A DNA stretch of 64,000 bases from DATBHM01 sp963772375 (GCA_963772375.1 CAVYXG010000004.1:496001-560000), one strand, 5' to 3'. Numbered from the stretch's first letter, positions 18,608 through 28,580 are shown. The notes: generated by a model from the sequence alone, not told the origin. Made by a program: numbers and translations.

Positions 18608-19537
18608 TCAGGAGAGCTTCGACAGGTCCGCGCACTTCGCGCGGATGCCCTCGGCGGCCTCGCGGAGCCTGGCCACCTCATCGTCCGAGAGATCGAGCTG
18701 CACGATCTCCTCGACGCCGCCCCTGCCCAGCTTCGCCGGCACGCCCACGTACACGTCGGAGATCCCGTACTCGCCGGTCGTCCACGCGCACACCGGGAGG
18801 ACCTCCTTGGTGTCGCCGGCGATTGCGTTCACCATCTGGGCGACCGAGGCGCTCGGGGCGTAGTAGGCGGACCCTTTCTTCAGCAGGCCGACGATCTCGG
18901 CGCCGCCGTCGCGCGTCCGCTGGAACAGCCGCTCCAGCGTCTCGTCGTCGACGAGGTCCGACAGCGGCTTGCCGTCGACCGTCGCATGGCGCGGGAGCGG
19001 CACCATCGAGTCGCCGTGCGACCCCAGCGTCATCGCCTCCACCTTCGTCGGCGAGACGCCGGTCTCCTCCGCGACGAAGTACCGGAGACGAGCCGAGTCC
19101 AGCACGCCGGCCATGCCCATCACGCGTTCCTTTCCGAACCCGGTGACGTCGGCCGCGAGGGAGGTCATCTCGTCGAGCGGGTTGCTGACCACGATCACGA
19201 TCGCGTCCGGCGATGCATCGGCGACCTGCGTCGCGACCGAGCGCATGATGCCGGCGTTCTTCTCAAGCAGGTCCATGCGGCTCATCCCGGGCTGGCGGGG
19301 CAGACCGGCCGTGATGACCACGATGTCCGAGCCCGCGGTGTCGGCGTAGTCGTTCGTGCCGGTGATGTTCGGCTGGAACCCCTCGACGGGGGCCGACTCC
19401 TTCATGTCGAGCGCCAGCCCCTGGGGCAGGCCCTCGATGATGTCGATCAGCACGACGTCGTCCGCCAGGCCCTTCTGCACGACGCGCATCGCCGTCGTCG
19501 CACCGACGAACCCGCTCCCGACGATCGTCACCTTCAT
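18608..19537 (-). CDS. mdh: Malate dehydrogenase
   Basis: A 309-residue NAD-dependent enzyme interconverting malate and oxaloacetate. GSGFVGATTA is the NAD site at residue 7. LPRQPGMSR carries the substrate-selecting arginine of malate (rather than lactate) dehydrogenases, VSNPLDEMT holds the catalytic asparagine region, and GSHGDSMVPL contains the catalytic histidine. A strong GGAGGAG site precedes the ATG at 19537. It is 41 bases downstream of pepN, so it is probably cotranscribed in the long minus-strand run that also holds icd. This LDH-like MDH type is common in deep-branching bacteria. Confidence 0.93.
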   Translation of the reverse strand: MKVTIVGSGFVGATTAMRVVQKGLADDVVLIDIIEGLPQGLALDMKESAPVEGFQPNITGTNDYADTAGSDIVVITAGLPRQPGMSRMDLLEKNAGIMRSVATQVADASPDAIVIVVSNPLDEMTSLAADVTGFGKERVMGMAGVLDSARLRYFVAEETGVSPTKVEAMTLGSHGDSMVPLPRHATVDGKPLSDLVDDETLERLFQRTRDGGAEIVGLLKKGSAYYAPSASVAQMVNAIAGDTKEVLPVCAWTTGEYGISDVYVGVPAKLGRGGVEEIVQLDLSDDEVARLREAAEGIRAKCADLSKLS

Positions 19538-19578
19538 GACAGTGGTCTCCTCCTTCATCGAATGGGAACGGGAACGGC

Positions 19579-22161
19579 TCAGCCCTGGTTCGCGGCCTCG
19601 CGGTCGCGGGCCTGGGCCCGGAGCGCCCGCTGGAGCTGGTCGCGGCCCTCGACGAGCGTGCGCGCGATCGGGCCGGGGACGCGTTCGGCGTCGAGGTGGC
19701 GGTCGGTCGCGTCGATCGTCGCCTGCTCGATCAGGTGGCCGGGGTACATGTTCCGGGCGAACGCCACCGCCATCTCGAGCGTCCGGTCGGCCCACATCGG
19801 CGCGAGCTGGTCGAAGTAGGGCTGCACGAAGGCGCCCAGCACGTCCTCCTGCCCGGGCCGCTGGAACCCCCGCATCTTCGCGGCGAACGTGGCCATCGGC
19901 AGCGTGGTGTCGCCGGTGATCGACTCCCAGGCCTCGGCCTTGGCCTCGGCGGTCGGCCGGGAGGCGAGCGCCTGTGCCGCGTACCGCCTGCCGTAGTCGG
20001 TCGGGTCGCGCCGCAGCTCGGCGTCGATCTCGTCCGCGTCGGCATGGCCGCCCTCCGCGAGGGCCAGCACGAGGTGCCACCGAAGCTCGGTGTCGATGGC
20101 CAGCCCCTCGATGGCACGCGAGCCGTCGAGCAGCCCACGGACCACGCCCACGTGCGCGTCGCCCACGGCCGCCGAGGCGAACGCCCGCGCCCACGCCAGC
20201 TGGAAGTCGCTGCCGGGCTCGGCCGACTCGAGGCGAGACAGCGCGAAGCCGGCGAACCGCTCCCGGGCGGCGTCGAGGTTCGACGGATCGCCGTAGGCCA
20301 CGATGGCCCCGGCGAGCTGCCCGAGGATGCGCTGCACGACCCCGATGTCGGTCTCGGCGTCGATGTTCCGCAGTACGAGCTCCAGGAACTCGCGCGTCGG
20401 CATCTCGGCGTCGCGCACCATGTCCCATGCCGCGCCCCAGCAGAGCGCCCGGGCCAGCGGGTCGCGGAGCGCGCCGAGCCGCTCCACCACGGTGTCCAGC
20501 GAGCGGTCGTCCAGCCGGATCCGCGCGTACGTCAGATCGTCGTCGTTGACGAGCACGAGGTCGGGGACCCGTTCGCCCACGAAGTCCGGCACGTCCGTCG
20601 AAGGGCCCTCGATGTCGAGCTCCAGCCGGCGGCGGCGAACGAGCCCGCCGTCGTCGGTCGCGTCGTACAGCCCGACCGCCAGCCGGTGCATCCGCAGCAC
20701 GGGATGCTCGGCAGGCGCCTCCTGCGTGACCCGGAACGACGTGAACTCGTCCCCGTCGGCGACGTCGAACGACGCCCGAAGGACGTTCATGCCGGTCGTC
20801 TGGAGCCATTCCTTCGCCCACGCGTGGAGGTCGCGCCCGCTCGACTCCTCCAGGGCCGTCAGGAAGTCGGAGAGGTCGGTGTTCCCGTACTGGTGCCGCT
20901 TGAAGTAGCCCGCGAGGCCCCGCAGGAACTCCTCCTCGCCGACCCACGCCACCAGCTGGCGCAGCACCGACGCGCCCTTCGCGTACGTGATGCCGTCGAA
21001 GTTCGTGTGGATGGACTCGGTGTCCGGCATGTCGGCGACGATGGGATGCGTCGACGGCAGCTGGTCCTGGTAGTAGGCCCACGTCTTCTCGCTGTTCGCG
21101 AACGTGGTCCACGCGCCGCGCCACCGCGTGGCCTGCGTCTCGCAGAGCACCGACATGAACGTGGCGAACGACTCGTTCAGCCACAGGTCGTCCCACCACC
21201 GCATGGTGACGAGGTCGCCGAACCACATGTGGGCCATCTCGTGCAGGATCGTCTCGGCGCGCCGCTCGCGGGCCGCGTCGGTCACCTTGGACCGGAAGAT
21301 GTACAGCTCGTTGTAGGTGACGCAGCCGATGTTCTCCATGGCGCCCGAGTTGAACTCCGGCACGAACACCTGGTCGTACTTCCCGAACGGGTACGGGTAG
21401 TCGAACACCCGCGAGTAGAACTCGAACCCCTGCCTGGTGATCTCGAACAGCTCGCCCTCGTCGGGCTGCATGTGCTGCGCGAGCGACTGCCGGCAGAGCC
21501 ACCCGAGCGGTATGTCGGTCGAGGTGTCGGTCGCGACGTGGTACTCGCCCGCCGCGACCGCCGTGATGTACGCGGACATCAGCGGCGTGGTCTCGAACCG
21601 CCACCGCTTCGAGTCCCCGGACGCAGCCGGTTCGCCGTCGAGGGGCATGTTCGACACGACGATCCACGAGGCAGGCGCCACCACGTCGAACGTGAACTCC
21701 GCCTTGATGTCCGGCTGGTCGAAGCAGGCGAACGCCCGGTGCGCGTCGAACGGCTCGAAGTCCGTGTACGTGTACACGCGGTCGTCGACGGGGTCGACGA
21801 ACCGGTGGATCCCCTGGCCGGTGCGCGAATAGGCCACGCGCGCGAAGACCTTCACTTCGTTGTGCTCCTGCAGCCCCGGCAGCCGCACGCGGCTCCCCTC
21901 GACGGGGTCGTCGACCGGCGAGCCATTCAGCTCCACCTGTTCGACCCCGACCGAGATGAGGTCGAGGTACGTCGACGACCCCGGCTCCGCAGCATCGAAC
22001 CCGATCACCGTCTCCATCCGGTAGTCCTCGTCGGATCCGGTGAAGTCGATCCGAACCTCCTGCACGACGCCCGATACGAGCCTGGCCCGGTCGCGTGCCT
22101 CGTCTCTCGTCAGGTTGTTGCCCTGTTCCACCTCGTTCGCTCCCCGCCTCGTCGGTGTCAT
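19579..22161 (-). CDS. pepN: Aminopeptidase N (M1 family)
   Basis: An 860-residue cytoplasmic zinc aminopeptidase that removes N-terminal residues from peptides. FNSGAMENIG is the exopeptidase motif. The zinc site is HEMAH followed 18 residues later by the glutamate of NESFATF. The ERAP1-like helical C-terminal region fills the last 350 residues. The ATG at 22161, one base after the stop of the alcohol dehydrogenase gene, was preferred to one six codons upstream because it avoids overlap. There is no signal peptide. A second, exported M1 enzyme occurs at 42.6-44.1 kb. Confidence 0.93.
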   Translation of the reverse strand: MTPTRRGANEVEQGNNLTRDEARDRARLVSGVVQEVRIDFTGSDEDYRMETVIGFDAAEPGSSTYLDLISVGVEQVELNGSPVDDPVEGSRVRLPGLQEHNEVKVFARVAYSRTGQGIHRFVDPVDDRVYTYTDFEPFDAHRAFACFDQPDIKAEFTFDVVAPASWIVVSNMPLDGEPAASGDSKRWRFETTPLMSAYITAVAAGEYHVATDTSTDIPLGWLCRQSLAQHMQPDEGELFEITRQGFEFYSRVFDYPYPFGKYDQVFVPEFNSGAMENIGCVTYNELYIFRSKVTDAARERRAETILHEMAHMWFGDLVTMRWWDDLWLNESFATFMSVLCETQATRWRGAWTTFANSEKTWAYYQDQLPSTHPIVADMPDTESIHTNFDGITYAKGASVLRQLVAWVGEEEFLRGLAGYFKRHQYGNTDLSDFLTALEESSGRDLHAWAKEWLQTTGMNVLRASFDVADGDEFTSFRVTQEAPAEHPVLRMHRLAVGLYDATDDGGLVRRRRLELDIEGPSTDVPDFVGERVPDLVLVNDDDLTYARIRLDDRSLDTVVERLGALRDPLARALCWGAAWDMVRDAEMPTREFLELVLRNIDAETDIGVVQRILGQLAGAIVAYGDPSNLDAARERFAGFALSRLESAEPGSDFQLAWARAFASAAVGDAHVGVVRGLLDGSRAIEGLAIDTELRWHLVLALAEGGHADADEIDAELRRDPTDYGRRYAAQALASRPTAEAKAEAWESITGDTTLPMATFAAKMRGFQRPGQEDVLGAFVQPYFDQLAPMWADRTLEMAVAFARNMYPGHLIEQATIDATDRHLDAERVPGPIARTLVEGRDQLQRALRAQARDREAANQG

Positions 22162-22162
22162 G

Positions 22163-23311
22163 TCACGTCCGCCCGGCACCCGTTCCGGACGGGCGGCGGG
22201 GATCGAAGGCCACCTTCAGCGCCCCGCTCGCCTTGCCCATCGCCGCCTCCAGCGCAGGGCCGTGATCCTCCAGCGTGAAGACGTGCGTCACCCACTTTCC
22301 CAGGTCGAGGCGGCCGTCGGCGACCATCCGCCGGACCAGCTCGAACGTCCTGATCCGCTCGCCCTCGACCTCCTCATACCCGTAGCAGTACGAACCAAGC
22401 ACGCGGAGCTCCTTGGCCCACGTCGGCGAGAGGTCGAGCCCGTTCGCGTACGTCGGACCCCCAACCAGCACCGTGGTCCCACGTTCCTCGGTGAACCGGA
22501 ACGCCAGGTCGACCGCCGCCGACGACCCGACGCACTCGAACACGGTGGAGAACCCGCCGGCGACCGTGGGCTGCTCGAGCGACGGGCCGGCCAGGCGCGC
22601 GCCGGAGGCGCGCGCCAGGGCCTCGGAGTGCGCACCGTCGCCGTCGGTGCGGACGACGGCCGCGCCGGCGGCCGCCGCCGCCGCGGCCTGATGCCCGTGC
22701 TTGGCGAGCGCCACGAGCTCGGCCTCCGGGAAGAGCGCGCGGACGGCCGCGATGACGGTCAGCCCGATGACCCCAGCCCCCACCACCAGCACGGGCGGGC
22801 GGACGGGCGTCAGCAGGGCCGCGTGGACGGCGACGGCGGCGGGCTCGAACAGCACCGCGCGTTCGTCCTCGACGACGTCCGGGACCTCGAAGACGTTCGA
22901 ACGCGGCGCCACCAGCTCGTCCGACCACCCGCCGCCCACCGTGTCCGCGTACCCCACCACGCCGCCCGCGTCCTCGCCGAACCGGCGGCAGTTCTCCGGA
23001 CGACGGTCGGCGCACGGCGGGCACCGGTCGTCGCGGCCCAGCGCCTCGCACCCCAGGATCGCGTCCACCACGACCCGGCGGCCGTCGGGGTCGTCGGCCA
23101 GGATCTCATGGCCGAGCGTGGCCGGCACGTCGACGAAGGGCGCGAAGAACATGCTCGACTCGAACTTCAACAGGGACATGTCGGTGCCACAGATCCCGGC
23201 GAGCCGCGGCCGGAGCCGGACCCAGTCGCCGAGTGCGGGCGGCGTGGGCGGTTCGACGTCCTGCATCGACAGCGGCGGCTCGGCGGTGAAGTCGAGCCGG
23301 AGCGCCCTCAC
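22163..23311 (-). CDS. Zinc-dependent medium-chain alcohol dehydrogenase
   Basis: A 382-residue NAD(P)-dependent dehydrogenase. The catalytic zinc ligands are in GICGTD and LGHE. The structural zinc site is visible as four cysteines spaced through CEALGRDDRCPPC and ENC. The cofactor fold reads VVGAGVIGLTVI near residue 175. The substrate is not predictable; family members act on polyols, threonine or glucose. The GTG overlaps the epimerase stop (GTGA), which shows coupling to that gene. Together they could act on the same sugar or alcohol, which is inference from position only. Confidence 0.86.
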   Translation of the reverse strand: MRALRLDFTAEPPLSMQDVEPPTPPALGDWVRLRPRLAGICGTDMSLLKFESSMFFAPFVDVPATLGHEILADDPDGRRVVVDAILGCEALGRDDRCPPCADRRPENCRRFGEDAGGVVGYADTVGGGWSDELVAPRSNVFEVPDVVEDERAVLFEPAAVAVHAALLTPVRPPVLVVGAGVIGLTVIAAVRALFPEAELVALAKHGHQAAAAAAAGAAVVRTDGDGAHSEALARASGARLAGPSLEQPTVAGGFSTVFECVGSSAAVDLAFRFTEERGTTVLVGGPTYANGLDLSPTWAKELRVLGSYCYGYEEVEGERIRTFELVRRMVADGRLDLGKWVTHVFTLEDHGPALEAAMGKASGALKVAFDPRRPSGTGAGRT

Positions 23312-24309
23312 GGGCTCGGGTCGGACGCCACGGCGAATCCCTCCGCGCCGAACGTGTCCCGCAGCCCCTGCTCCAGGCCGCGGGGGTCCCACCCCAGCTC
23401 CGCCGCGGCCTTGTCGGCCCTCGCCCAATACGTCACGCCATCGGAGGCGCTGATCAGCTCGCGGAGGTTCGGCTCGAGACCCATGGCCCTGCCGACGAGC
23501 GGCCCGAACGGGATCGCCATCTTGATCAGGCGCGGCGGGAGGTTCCCCCGCGGGGGCTTCCTGCCGGCGAGCTTCGTGACCTCGCCGGCGATCTGCAGCT
23601 GGGTCATCGCCGGCCCCGCCAGGACGTAGAACTCGCCCGCTCGGCCGCGGTCGTGGGCCGTCACGATGCCCGCGGCGATGTCGTCGACGTGCGCCACCGT
23701 GATGCCGAGATCCCCGAACGGCGCCCATCTCATCCGGCCCCGCCGGGCCATCTCGATGAGAGTCCCCATGGCCGAATGGTCCTTCGGCCCGTACACACCG
23801 CCGGGCGCGACGATGACCACCGGGTCACCCGCGGCGATGAACTCCTCCGCCACCTGATGGGCCCGGTACTTGGTCTCGTCGTAGCAGGACAGGAACCCCG
23901 CGGACTCGTCACGGCGGAACGTCTCGTCGACGAGCTTCCCGTGGGTGTTCCCGAACACGCCCACCGTGCTGACGTACACGGTCCGGGCGGCGCCCGCGTC
24001 GTGGGCGGCCTGCAGGATCGTCCGTGTGCCGTCGACGTTCGAGGCGTGCATCTGGGCGCAGTCGTCCTTCGTGATGCCCACCCGGTAGTCGCCGGCGACG
24101 TGGAACACCGCGTCGGCGCCCTCCACCCCCCGGGCGATCGCGCCGGCGTCGCCGAGCCCGCCCTGGACCAGCTCGCACCCGACGTCCCGGAGGACGTCCG
24201 CCCGCGACGGGTCCCGCACCAGGCAGACGACCTCGTCGCCCCGGTCGCGCAGGATGGCGGCGACCTTCCCGCCGATGAACCCCGTCGCCCCCGTGACGAA
24301 CGCCCGCAT
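23308..24309 (-). CDS. NAD-dependent epimerase/dehydratase (extended SDR)
   Basis: A 333-residue extended short-chain dehydrogenase. The cofactor motif GATGFIGG is at residue 7 and the catalytic YDETK (YxxxK) near 148, with the upstream serine in VYVSTVGVFG. Overall it resembles dihydroflavonol-4-reductase-like and hopanoid-associated HpnA-type sugar epimerases, though no hopanoid genes adjoin. It lies four bases after icd and overlaps the following alcohol dehydrogenase. The substrate may be a nucleotide sugar or a hydroxyketone; sequence alone does not decide. Confidence 0.84.
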   Translation of the reverse strand: MRAFVTGATGFIGGKVAAILRDRGDEVVCLVRDPSRADVLRDVGCELVQGGLGDAGAIARGVEGADAVFHVAGDYRVGITKDDCAQMHASNVDGTRTILQAAHDAGAARTVYVSTVGVFGNTHGKLVDETFRRDESAGFLSCYDETKYRAHQVAEEFIAAGDPVVIVAPGGVYGPKDHSAMGTLIEMARRGRMRWAPFGDLGITVAHVDDIAAGIVTAHDRGRAGEFYVLAGPAMTQLQIAGEVTKLAGRKPPRGNLPPRLIKMAIPFGPLVGRAMGLEPNLRELISASDGVTYWARADKAAAELGWDPRGLEQGLRDTFGAEGFAVASDPSP

Positions 24310-24313
24310 CGCG

Positions 24314-25399
24314 CTACGCCTGCATCTTCGCGATGACCGCGTCGGCCACGTGCGATGTGCCGACCGCGGTCGGGTCGTCGCGGGTGGGCTTCATGTCGTA
24401 GGTGACGCTCGTCCCCTCGGCGATGACGGCCGCGATGGCCCCCTCGAGGCGGTCGGCGGCCTCGGTCTCGTCGATGTGCCGCAGCATCAGCACCCCGCTG
24501 AGCATCATCGCCATCGGGTTGACCTTGTTCTGACCCTTGTACTTCGGCGCGCTCCCGTGGGTCGCCTCGAACACCGCCGCGTCGTCGCCGATGTTCGCCC
24601 CGGGGGCCACGCCGAGCCCGCCGACGAGCCCCGCGCACAGGTCGCTCACGATGTCGCCGTACAGGTTCGGCAGGACGAGCACGTCGTACTCCTCCGGGCG
24701 CTGGACGAGCTGCATCGAGAGGTTGTCGACGATGCGGTCCTCGAACTCGACGTCGGGGAACTCCCGCTCCGCCACCTCCCGCGCCGTCTGCAGGAACAGC
24801 CCGTCGGTGAACTTCATGATGTTCGCCTTGTGCACGGCCGTGACCTTCCTGCGGCCGTACTGCCTCGCGTAGTGGAACGCCGCCCGGACGATGCGCTGCG
24901 TGCCGGTCACGCTGATCGGCTTGATCGAGATGCCGGAGTCCTCCCGGATGCGCTTGCCGGTCTGGTCCGCGATGAAGTCGATCAGCTTGTGAGCCTCCGG
25001 CGTTCCCTGTTCGAACTCGATCCCGGCGTACAGGTCCTCGGTGTTCTCGCGGACGATCACCACGTCGACGCCCTCGAACCGCGTGCGCACCCCCGGATAG
25101 TGCTTGCAGGGCCGGAGGCACGCGTACAGGTCGAGCTCCTTGCGCAGGGCCACGTTCACGCTGCGGAATCCCGTCCCGACCGGCGTCGTGATGGGGCCCT
25201 TGATGGCCAGGTGGTTGGCGCGGATGGAGTCGAGGACGTGGTCGGGCAGTGGGGTTCCGTACTTGTCCATGACGTCCGCTCCGGCCTCCTGGACGTCCCA
25301 TTCGAACTCCACCCCCGAGGCGTCGAGCACCCTGCGGGTGGCCTCAGAAAGCTCCGGTCCGACCCCGTCGCCGGGGATCAACGTGACTCGATGCGTCAT
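24314..25399 (-). CDS. icd: NAD-type isocitrate dehydrogenase
   Basis: A 361-residue enzyme of the isocitrate/isopropylmalate dehydrogenase family, converting isocitrate to 2-oxoglutarate. TLIPGDGVGPEL starts it. RENTEDLYAGIE is the substrate loop of the NAD-IDH branch rather than of LeuB, and VHKANIMKFTDGLF, NLYGDIVSDL and HGSAPKYKGQN are intact. Homoisocitrate or tartrate dehydrogenase is a less likely alternative. The ATG at 25399 has GAAGGAG ahead of it. The kinase gene ends 34 bases upstream and an epimerase follows after four bases. It complements citrate synthase, SucCD and malate dehydrogenase in the same window. Confidence 0.88.
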   Translation of the reverse strand: MTHRVTLIPGDGVGPELSEATRRVLDASGVEFEWDVQEAGADVMDKYGTPLPDHVLDSIRANHLAIKGPITTPVGTGFRSVNVALRKELDLYACLRPCKHYPGVRTRFEGVDVVIVRENTEDLYAGIEFEQGTPEAHKLIDFIADQTGKRIREDSGISIKPISVTGTQRIVRAAFHYARQYGRRKVTAVHKANIMKFTDGLFLQTAREVAEREFPDVEFEDRIVDNLSMQLVQRPEEYDVLVLPNLYGDIVSDLCAGLVGGLGVAPGANIGDDAAVFEATHGSAPKYKGQNKVNPMAMMLSGVLMLRHIDETEAADRLEGAIAAVIAEGTSVTYDMKPTRDDPTAVGTSHVADAVIAKMQA

Positions 25400-25433
25400 G
25401 GCCTTTCGCTCCTTCGATCGGGTGGTCGGGCGC

Positions 25434-27290
25434 CTATTGTGCCAGCGGAGCCGGGGACGTCGATGTGCCAGCGACCGCCCGGCGGTCGAGGAATCCCGCC
25501 CCGGCCACCAGCATTCCACCGACGACGGCCGCGATCACGTAGCCCGGCACCGAATCCCCGCCAGCCACGAGCGGAACCCACACGGCGAGCACCGTGAAAC
25601 CGATGCCCGCCGAGGCGCCAGCCCGCAGCTGGATCCCCGACGCCAGCACCACGACCTCCCCCACCGCGAGCCCCACGTACACCCCGAGGCCTGCGTGCGG
25701 CAGGACTCCCGGGAGCCACGACATCAGCAACGGGATCGCCGCAACCATGAAGCCGCCGATGGCAGCAGCCAGCACGATCCGGGACGGGCGCGGCGCGCGG
25801 GCCGGGCGTTCCTGGAGGAGACCGAACACGATGAGGGCGCCCCCGGCCATCGTCGCCAGCTCGTCCACCAGGCCTCCCTGGAAGAAGAACGACGGCGTGA
25901 CCACGAGGAATCCGAGCTCCGCCGTCAGCGCTGCGAGCCCCACCCCGGCGAGGACGCCCCTGCGGAACCCGTGCTCCGCCCGGGACGTGAGTGCGAGCGC
26001 GAGCGCCACCACGCCCGTGGCGAAGGTCCCCAGCGCGAGGGCGATGTCGAACTCGTCGACCACGTGGTCGATGCCGTGCCGGCCGCCGACGAGCTCGAGC
26101 AGACCGGCGAAGACCAGCAGGGCCGAACCCCAGACGGCGAGACGGTTCGACGACCGACGCTCCCGAGGGGCCGGCGGGACGCTCGCACCAGCGGCTCGAT
26201 CCGCGTCCACCCTCCGGGCAGTGTCCGCGCCGGGTGCGGCAGCGGCGGCAGGTCGGACCACCTCCGTGCGGGCTGGAGCGGCGGGCGGCGTCGGCGTGGG
26301 CGTGGGAGTCGCCGTGGGGGGCATCGGCGGAAGCGTCGGGACCCGTGCTTCCGCGGCGGCAGGCCGTTCGTCGCGCGCCATCGGAGGGGGAGGCGGCGGC
26401 GCTGCCGCCGCCGGCGGTGGGGCCGCAACCGTCCGGGGTGCCGAACCGCGTCGGATCGCCCGCTGGAGCTCGTCCACCACCTCGCCGCAGGTCGCGAACC
26501 GGTCGTCCGGCGACTTGGCCATCCCCCTGCGGACCAGGTCGTCGACCGCCGCCGGCAGGTCCGGGCGGACGAGGGTGGCCGCCGGCGGTGGGTCCATGAG
26601 GTGCGCCGCCACCATGGCCGGGTCGGTGTCCCGCTGGAACGGCAGCGCACCGGTCAGGCACTGGTACAGCACGCACACCAGCGAGTACACGTCGGTCCGC
26701 CCGTCCACCTCCCGGCCCTGGAGCTGCTCCGGTGACGAGTAGGCGACGGTCCCCAGGAAGAACCCCGTCTTCGTGAGGCGCGTCCGCGAGTCGAGCCGCT
26801 TGGTGAGCCCGAAGTCCGTGAGGAACACCCGCCCCTCGGGCGCCGCGCCGGCGCCGGAGGCGATGAGGATGTTCGCCGGCTTGACGTCGCGGTGGACGAG
26901 CCCGGCACCGTGCGCCGCGTCGAGCGCGCTCCCCGCCTGGCGCATGACGTCGACCGTCTCGTCGAGCGGGAGGGCCCCTCCTTCGTCCAGGCGCCGGTCG
27001 AGGTCGAGGCCGGGCACGTAGCGCATGGAGATGAACAGCGTGTCCCCGACCTCGCCGGCGTCGTGGATGGGGATGATGTTCGGGTGCTCGAGCGATGCCG
27101 CCAGCTGGGCCTCGCGGACGAACCGCGCCCGGAATCCCTCGTCGGCGGCGAGCTCCGGCGCCACCACCTTCAGGGCGACCATGCGGTTCAGCGAACGCTG
27201 TTCGGCGAGATACACGACGCCCATGCCGCCGCGCCCGATCACCCGATCGACGCGGTACCCCGCGATCTCCGTCCCCGGTGCGAGCTCCAA
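25434..27290 (-). CDS. Membrane Ser/Thr protein kinase with polytopic C-terminal domain
   Basis: A 618-residue protein. Residues about 10-265 are a Hanks-type kinase: GRGGMGVVYLAE, the lysine of MVALKVV, catalytic HRDVKPANIL, DFGLTKR and YSSPEQLQGREVDGRTDVYS are intact. A P/A-rich linker of roughly 110 residues follows, then about eight hydrophobic helices to the end. PASTA repeats, usual in PknB, are absent, so the membrane part is probably the sensor. The TTG at 27290 was chosen because GGAGGG precedes it and the kinase fold starts within a dozen codons. A TACCCT -10 on the minus strand lies at 27322-27327. It is divergent from citrate synthase and precedes icd. Confidence 0.88.
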   Translation of the reverse strand: MELAPGTEIAGYRVDRVIGRGGMGVVYLAEQRSLNRMVALKVVAPELAADEGFRARFVREAQLAASLEHPNIIPIHDAGEVGDTLFISMRYVPGLDLDRRLDEGGALPLDETVDVMRQAGSALDAAHGAGLVHRDVKPANILIASGAGAAPEGRVFLTDFGLTKRLDSRTRLTKTGFFLGTVAYSSPEQLQGREVDGRTDVYSLVCVLYQCLTGALPFQRDTDPAMVAAHLMDPPPAATLVRPDLPAAVDDLVRRGMAKSPDDRFATCGEVVDELQRAIRRGSAPRTVAAPPPAAAAPPPPPPMARDERPAAAEARVPTLPPMPPTATPTPTPTPPAAPARTEVVRPAAAAAPGADTARRVDADRAAGASVPPAPRERRSSNRLAVWGSALLVFAGLLELVGGRHGIDHVVDEFDIALALGTFATGVVALALALTSRAEHGFRRGVLAGVGLAALTAELGFLVVTPSFFFQGGLVDELATMAGGALIVFGLLQERPARAPRPSRIVLAAAIGGFMVAAIPLLMSWLPGVLPHAGLGVYVGLAVGEVVVLASGIQLRAGASAGIGFTVLAVWVPLVAGGDSVPGYVIAAVVGGMLVAGAGFLDRRAVAGTSTSPAPLAQ

Positions 27291-27437
27291 CCCCGATCCC
27301 TCCGGCGAACCAGCGGGACGAAGGGTAGTGCGAAACCGTCGTCCCGGGTACACCACACCCCGGGTTCCACCTACCGCCCGGTAACCCCGTTCGGCCGGAT
27401 GTGGTGAAATGGATCGAGGCGGTCCGAGGAGGTATTC

Positions 27438-28580
27438 GTGCCCGACAAGGGTGGACTGGAAGAGATCGTCGCGGCGCAGACCAGGCTGTCGGACATCGAC
27501 GGCAAGCTGGGGCGGCTCTCCTATGTCGGCTACGACATCCACGACCTGGCGGACCATTCGACGTTCGAGGAGGTCGTCTACCTCCTCCACCACCTGCGGC
27601 TGCCCACCCAGGACGAGCTCGAGGAGCTCGAGGAGCAACTGGTCGGTGAGCGCGAGGTGAGCGGCTTCCTCTTCGACCTGATGCCCACGCTCGCGGAGCA
27701 GACCTCGCCGATGTCGATGCTGCGGACCTCGGTCTCAGCGGCCTCGGCGTACGACCCCGACGGCTGGGAGAACGACGACGCGGCCAACCTCCGCAAGGCG
27801 GTCCGCCTGATCGCGCGGACCCCGACGTTGATCGCCACGTACCACCGGCTGCGGACTGGCCAGGAGACGGTTCCGCCGAACCCGAAGCTCCCCCACGCCG
27901 CGAACTTCCTGAACATGCTCCTCGGTGAGGAGCCCGACCAGGAGGCCGCCCGGGCGCTCGACGTCACGCTCGTGCTCTACGCCGACCACACGATGAACGC
28001 CTCCACGTTCACCGCACGGGTCATCGCCTCGACGCTTGCGGACATGCACTCCGCGATCACCGGCGCGATCGCCGCGCTGAAGGGCCCGCTCCACGGCGGG
28101 GCCAACGAGGAGGCATTCAAGATGCTCGAGGACATCGGCGATGTGGAGAACGCCGAGGGGTGGATCCACGACGCGCTCGAACGCAGGCAGAAGATCATGG
28201 GGTTCGGCCATCGCGTGTACAAGACCGAGGACCCCCGGGCGACGCACCTCCGCCGGCTCTCGCGGGAGCTCGGCGAACGCGCGGGCGACACGAGGTGGTA
28301 CGAGATCTCCTCGATCGTCGAGAAGGTCGTGATGGAGGAGAAGGGTCTGTACCCGAACGTCGACTTCTACGCGGCGTCGGTGTACCACTCGCTCGGCATC
28401 CCGACCGACCTCATGACGCCGATCTTCGCCCTCGCCCGCATGGCCGGATGGACCGCGCACGTGCGCGAGCAGTACAACGACAACCGCCTCATCCGGCCGG
28501 AGTCCGAGTACATCGGTCCGAACGACCAGGCCTACGTGTCCATCGAGGACCGAACGGAGCCCGAGGGGGCGTCGTCGTGA
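27438..28580 (+). CDS. gltA: Citrate synthase
   Basis: A 380-residue enzyme condensing oxaloacetate with acetyl-CoA. The active-site histidines are in GPLHGGANEEA and GFGHRVYKTEDPRA, and the catalytic aspartate in NVDFYAASVYHSLG. The short length and lack of an N-terminal extension place it with the Gram-positive and archaeal type. 2-methylcitrate synthase is a close relative that cannot be excluded, and a B12-dependent mutase subunit elsewhere in the window shows propionate-type metabolism. GAGGAGG precedes the GTG start at 27438. The next gene overlaps its stop. Confidence 0.9.
   Translation: MPDKGGLEEIVAAQTRLSDIDGKLGRLSYVGYDIHDLADHSTFEEVVYLLHHLRLPTQDELEELEEQLVGEREVSGFLFDLMPTLAEQTSPMSMLRTSVSAASAYDPDGWENDDAANLRKAVRLIARTPTLIATYHRLRTGQETVPPNPKLPHAANFLNMLLGEEPDQEAARALDVTLVLYADHTMNASTFTARVIASTLADMHSAITGAIAALKGPLHGGANEEAFKMLEDIGDVENAEGWIHDALERRQKIMGFGHRVYKTEDPRATHLRRLSRELGERAGDTRWYEISSIVEKVVMEEKGLYPNVDFYAASVYHSLGIPTDLMTPIFALARMAGWTAHVREQYNDNRLIRPESEYIGPNDQAYVSIEDRTEPEGASS

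Noticed and set aside
27291..27437. A riboswitch or operator between the kinase and citrate synthase
   Set aside because: CCCGGG appears twice and ACCACA/TGTGGT are inverted, but the arms are short and widely spaced, with no recognisable conserved fold.
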